Positions 60,042-64,000 of a stretch of 64,000 nucleotides of DNA are shown piece by piece. The notes under the pieces were generated by a model. The model was not told where the DNA came from. It worked only from the letters and a program-made list of their open reading frames with translations, and searched no databases. The number at the start of each line of letters is the position of its first letter. The first letter of the stretch is position 1. The stretch is from Mixophyes australis (Eukaryota; Chordata; Amphibia; Anura; Limnodynastidae), in NCBI GenBank assembly GCA_036250195.1, contig JAVHZZ010000008.1, positions 2,777,434-2,841,433 of the forward strand, written 5' to 3'. The translations under genes and the position numbers were made by a program.

Positions 60042-60172
60042 CCCATAGTATAATAGTCACAGAATAATACCCACAGGATAATAGTCACATAATAATACCC
60101 ATAGTATAATAGTCACAGATTAATACACATAGTATAATAGTCACAGATTAATACACATAGTATAATAGTCAC
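60042..60172. repeat. 28-bp minisatellite, right part
   Basis: Continuation of the 54357-54745 array after the hAT insertion, starting with the duplicated cccatagt; about 4.5 units. Confidence 0.93.
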
Positions 60173-60461
60173 ATTTACTAGCGGGAAAACTAGTTGCTTT
60201 TTCAAGGCGGATGGAACAATTTACATAACTTGTATTATTATGTTCTGTGTTTGTCTATGTTACTGTACTTTGCTGCAGATTCCATGGATGCTAATAATTA
60301 TTATTTATTTATTTATTCCAGGACCGGACCACCCATTGTGAGCCAATATGTCCTTAATCATAGCCCTCTATCCAAGACTGACCCTTAATTACTTTTACTA
60401 AGTAAAAAAGTAACTAAATTGAATATAAAACCATTCTCTGCTGCCTATAGGGTGAGTCTGT
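60173..60461. other. Non-coding stretch
   Basis: Nothing recognised apart from (TTTA)n-like sequence near 60300-60316. Confidence 0.3.
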
Positions 60462-60616
60462 CTCCCTCTCTGTCTGTCTGTGTGTATGTGTGTGTCTATA
60501 TTAGGGAATTTAGACTGTAAGCTCCAATGGGGCAGGGACTGATGTGAATGAGTTCTCTCTACAGCGCTGCGGAATTAGTGGCGCTATATAAAAAAATGGT
60601 GATGATGATGATGATA
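60462..60616 (+). mobile_element. SINE 3' half
   Basis: Contains the (CTGT)n run, tttagactgtaagctccaat, ggggcagggactgatgtgaa, gcgctgcggaattagtggcg and the (GATG)n tail of the SINE family; tRNA head and body are missing. Confidence 0.88.
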
Positions 60617-60874
60617 CAGTGGTGATTATGTGTTTGGCTTAATCTGGGTATTTTGTGTATGACCTGGTTGGTGCTTATTATCTGGGTGTAACTAAGTCTG
60701 ACGCATGCGCTACTGGTGGAGCTGCGGCATCTGGAGGTGTATCCGACTCAGCATATTGCATAAATACACTATTTTCAAATGCGTTTGATTTTAGCATTTT
60801 GATTTTTTAAAACTACTGTGCGTCCAATTCATCAGCCCCTACTTCTGCACATCCTCCAACATTTACAAGTAAAA

Positions 60875-61034
60875 CAGGCTGTGTGGGGGGAGGGGCATGT
60901 GCCCCCCCCGGCTGGTCCCATAGTGCGCTACCTTAGGCTGGGTCATTGGGCCACCTGCATTTTTTTCCCTTTAAAATAGGCTGCTGAGTCGAGTCCTGCC
61001 CCACTCCAGGCTGAAATTTGCCAGCCCTCCCCTG
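60875..61034 (+). mobile_element. hAT-like MITE of the CAGGGGC family, copy without clear target duplication
   Basis: Shares ggctggtcccatagtg, ggctgggtcattgggccacc, ggctgctgagtcgagtcctg and the end gccagccctcccctg with the copy at 48492. The left end is altered (caggctgtgtgggggg) and no flanking duplication is visible. Confidence 0.65.
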
Positions 61035-61257
61035 CCAGGGGGCGTGGTCATGTCTCAAGGTATTGCCACATCTTGGTCGGGGCGTGGCCATGTCACAATG
61101 GGTGTGTATAGATGCCCCCAGAGGGCTGCCTATTAGCCAGCTCCCTTCCCCCAACATGTCCCCGGGCGGGACAGGTGGACGGGGCCCTAAATTTGCTGAG
61201 AGGTATCGGGAACACTGAATTCTGGATGCAGGTCTCAGACCCTCCTAATCCCCCTCC

Positions 61258-61340
61258 CAGGGGCGGGCTTGCAAAATGCAGCCCGGGGGGGCCGCACAGG
61301 TGGCCGCATCACATGACACGTGATGCGGCCACCCCTGCTC
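61258..61340 (-). mobile_element. Partial copy of the GC-rich nested MITE
   Basis: Reversed relative of 50432-50617: starts caggggcgggctt, includes gcagcccggggggg, then ccgcatcacatgacacgtga and tgcggccacc. The other end is missing or diverged. Confidence 0.55.
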
Positions 61341-62299
61341 CCTCCCCCGGGTGAGGTTACCTCCTGACATGTGATACATTGGGGCAGTAAGTGGTTAAAT
61401 TAATTAACTCTGTGAGTTCAGTGTCTGGATTCTGCTTATCTCAGATGGAGACAGAACAGAGATTACATTGTGCAGAAGTCACTGGGTTCTGACAGTTTAA
61501 AAACTGAATCACAGGAAGTCCGCACAGGGCAGATTATTTGATAAGTGGGTTTGCTAAAATTAAATTCTATTTATAAAAATTTCCATGATAACATCGTAAC
61601 CTTCTATTTATATCATGTGACTATTTCAGTTTGAACCAGGGATAAAATTACTGCAAATTTCTTGTGAGAAAACAGAACAGTTGGGACAATATTGTAACTG
61701 GGGGATCTGACCGGCGGGCGAGTTACTAACCTCCCCCCAAAAATATTTTGTGATCATTTATTTTCCGCTAAAATAAGACTTCTTGTTGCAGGATGAGAAA
61801 TTTGGGTGGAAATTGTGCTTTCTGGAGAACTCCCCAGGTAGCGGGCGGCCGCAGACCACCTGACAGCCCCTGAACCTTCCATGCTGGTGCTTGTAGTGCC
61901 AGAAACATGTCGAAGTATTGCCCCATGATAAATTAAATAAATTATAGGGCCCCTGTGATGAAAGACATTAAAATACATAAATGAAAGTGAACCACTCACT
62001 GTATTGTAGGAGAAAAAAGGAGAAGTTGAAATTAATCATCACTTCCCAGCTGTCCCGATTTTGTAGGGACAGTCCCAACGAAGAGACCTCAAAATGGCGG
62101 CGCTTGCTCAGAATCTGGCGGAATTTCGTCACAAGGAAGCGTGTTTGGAGAATCGGGATTGGGTGGATGGGTGGTCAGGATTGGTTCCCATTTTCCATGG
62201 ATAAAGGTTGGGAGGTGTAAATTAGTAGAGGTTCCTAAAGTGATTTCAGGCTGGAATATGTAATGACATTATTACTCCTTCCACCTTTTCACCTGGACC
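61341..62299. other. Non-coding stretch
   Basis: A segment at 62043-62220 (cttcccagctgtcccgattt ... ggttgggaggt) looks like an old interspersed element with inverted ends but could not be delimited. No gene recognised. Confidence 0.3.
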
Positions 62300-63177
62300 C
62301 ACGGTCCCTCAGAAATCAGTGGCAGTTCCCAAAAGCAGCGTGGGGTACGGAGGTGACTGACTTGTGACTTTACGTGGTCTTCCGCTTCGTGGCTGAGTTG
62401 CTGTTGCTCCTAAACGCTTCCACTTTCTAATAATATCACTTACAGTGGACCAAGGAATATCCAGCAGGGATGAAATTTCATGACCCATCTTATTGTAAAG
62501 GTGACATCCTATCACAGTACCACGCTGTACCACACAGTACCACACCTCCTATCACAGTACCATGCTTTACCACACAGTACCACACCTCCTATCACAGTAC
62601 CACGCTGTACCACACAGTACCACACCTCCTATCACAGTACCACGCTGTACCACACAGTACCACACCTCCTATCACAGTACCACGCTGTACCACACAGTAC
62701 CACACCTCCTATCACAGTACCACGCTGTACCACACAGTACCACACCTCCTATCACAGTACCCCGCTGTACCACACAGTACCACACCTCCTATCACAGTAC
62801 CACGCTGTACCACACAGTACCACACCTCCTATCACAGTACCACGCTGTACCACACAGTACCACACCTCCTATCACAGTACCACGCTGTACCACACAGTAC
62901 CACACCTCCTATCACAGTACCACGCTGTACCACACAGTACCACACCTCCTATCACAGTACCACGCTGTACCACACAGTACCACACCTCCTATCACAGTAC
63001 CACGCTTGTAGTCACTGAGCTCTTCAGAACGACCCGTTTTATATCACAAATGTTTGCAAATGGCGACTGCATGGCTGGTGCTTCATTATATACACCTCTG
63101 GCAACGGGTCTGATTGAAACACCTCAATTCAATAATTAATAAATAATTGTGGCCAAATACTTTTCCCATATAGTGTA
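62300..63177 (-). mobile_element. Tc1/mariner element, N-terminal transposase part and right end
   Basis: Minus strand from the right: terminus CACTATATGGGAAAAG (ending 63175) with TA just outside (63176-63177), a 5' region containing the 40-bp array, then the transposase N-terminus at 62510-62365. The frame reads RGTVIGCHLYNKMGHEISSL, IPWSTVSDIIRKWKRLGATA and TQPRSGRPRKVT. That is the paired-like helix-turn-helix DNA-binding domain of Tc1 transposases, with the typical GRPRK linker. The catalytic domain and the other end are lost. The family appears to be the same as that behind the 3.2 kb array (inference). Confidence 0.85.
62514..63005. repeat. 40-bp minisatellite, about 12 units, derived from Tc1 DNA
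   Basis: Unit: ctcctatcacagtaccacgc then tgtaccacacagtaccacac (40 bp), nearly invariant (one caccccg variant at 62761). It is embedded in the Tc1 element: the last unit passes into ttgtagtcactgagctcttc, the normal continuation. The + strand has no stops, giving spurious frames up to 219 codons. Confidence 0.95.
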
Positions 63178-64000
63178 CATATATAAATATATAGCTTGTC
63201 CAGTGTCTTTGTGTTTTGTTTATGGAATGATAAATTATTCCTGTACGAAATGATTTACAGGATGCTGGTGTTTATGTCTGTGTAAGATGGGAGAATGTGA
63301 AGGTGATAACGAGGAAATAATTAGACTTGTATAAGGAGACAATGTATCACACTTGGATGTAACATTGCTTTGATGAATGGATTCTATTGTCATACAGGTA
63401 ACAGCGTTTAGCATGTGTTCCTCCATCACAGGACAGGTGGTCCCTCCATAGACCAGAGATCTCCAGGAGGTCATTACACCTGCCGGCATTACAATATGAA
63501 AGGTTCTTGTGTATTGTGGTCAGTTGCTAACTGGTACCTCATAGACTTTCATTACTGCTCCAGACACTCCCCGGTCTTTTATATTTGTACCTTGTTGTTG
63601 CTGAGAGATACAATGTTGCAGATGTACAATAATAACACATCACCCTGAGTCATCCAGATCCCCTGACAGCTTTATTAAGTCTCTGGAGATCTCCAGGGGA
63701 TCATTTTATTCCAAATACCTTTTTACATTCCAATTTATATAAGACAGAGGTTCGTGCTCATAAATCAGGAATAGTCCTTAAAGTTAAGAGTATATTTATT
63801 TGAACCCTCCTTTCTCCTCAGTACCTAATTTTTATGTGATTGTTTCACACATTTTACAATGTAGGTGGCGCTGTACCCTTGTGATGTATGGCAAAGGATA
63901 TAAATTATATCTAATCTTCATTCACATTACATATAATGAGGTGAGAAATTTGTCATTTTTAGTATAAAATTCAGAGCCCTTCACCCAGAGCTGCGTAAAG
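63178..64000. other. Non-coding stretch to the window edge
   Basis: No gene, RNA or mobile element was recognised; open frames at 63235-63489 and 63415-63648 match nothing. Confidence 0.35.

Larger units (their letters stand above)
54738..60049 (+). mobile_element. Complete hAT transposon with 15-bp TIRs and 8-bp target duplication
   Basis: The element (54746-60041, 5,296 bp) begins CAGTGGTGGGATTCA and ends with its exact complement (60027-60041). The 8-bp sequence cccatagt is present at 54738-54745 and again at 60042-60049, so the array phase steps back by 8 bp: a true target duplication. Subterminal palindromes cggttctatagaaccg (54773-54788) and cggttcggcagaaccg (54805-54820) may be transposase sites (inference). 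It encodes one intact transposase (57679-59850). About 2.9 kb of non-coding DNA precedes the gene, with G-rich degenerate repeats (55100-55380) and a long palindrome (55479-55648). Everything needed for autonomy appears intact by eye. Confidence 0.95.

Noticed and set aside
62470..63139. Plus-strand open frames of 149-219 codons (YHTVPHLLSQ repeats)
   Set aside because: By-product of the 40-bp array, antisense to a Tc1 element, with no splice or conservation support.
3036..63177. The two Tc1 remnants as halves of a single split element
   Set aside because: Orientation would permit it, but both genes and dozens of other insertions lie between, and each remnant has its own local context; two separate insertions are simpler.

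Overview
This window looks like non-coding-rich genomic DNA from a vertebrate, most probably an anuran amphibian (inference). The support is a spliced bestrophin exon, spliced genes with GT/AG introns, and a repeat set familiar from frog genomes: tRNA-derived SINEs ending in a cgctatataaat-(GATG)n tail, L2- and CR1-like LINE ends, Tc1, hAT and Harbinger-type elements. There are no operons, ribosome binding sites or bacterial features.

Only two host genes are well supported, both on the minus strand. At the left edge (1207-1366) lies the first coding exon of a bestrophin chloride channel, closest by eye to BEST4; the remaining exons fall to the left of the window. At 28499-29751 is the main exon of a short leucine-rich-repeat transmembrane receptor with tyrosine motifs in its tail, LRRC25-like. 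It has no initiator Met of its own. A matching phase-1 exon with ATG and a consensus donor at 32383-32389 supplies the start and completes a signal peptide, giving a predicted 419-residue protein.

The rest is repeats. Tandem arrays fill roughly 18 kb (over a quarter): 29-bp (3228-5634), degenerate (6127-7233), 60-bp G-run (10134-11364), 28-bp with a 312-bp higher-order period (16284-24788), 44-bp (34107-35477), 40-bp (41060-42620), 90-bp (43224-43797), 10-bp (52370-52605), 28-bp (54357-54745 and 60042-60172) and 40-bp (62514-63005). Three of these can be traced to transposon sequence: the 3.2 kb and 62.5 kb arrays arose from opposite ends of Tc1-type elements, and the 34 kb array arose inside the C-terminal coding part of a CR1-like LINE.

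The most complete mobile element is a 5,296-bp hAT transposon (54746-60041). It has 15-bp inverted repeats, an 8-bp target duplication and an uninterrupted 723-residue transposase, and it sits inside a minisatellite. A decayed element at about 7540-8370 carries a conserved but unclassified protein family. Many MITEs with recognisable target duplications are scattered through the right half, one nested in another at 50.4 kb.
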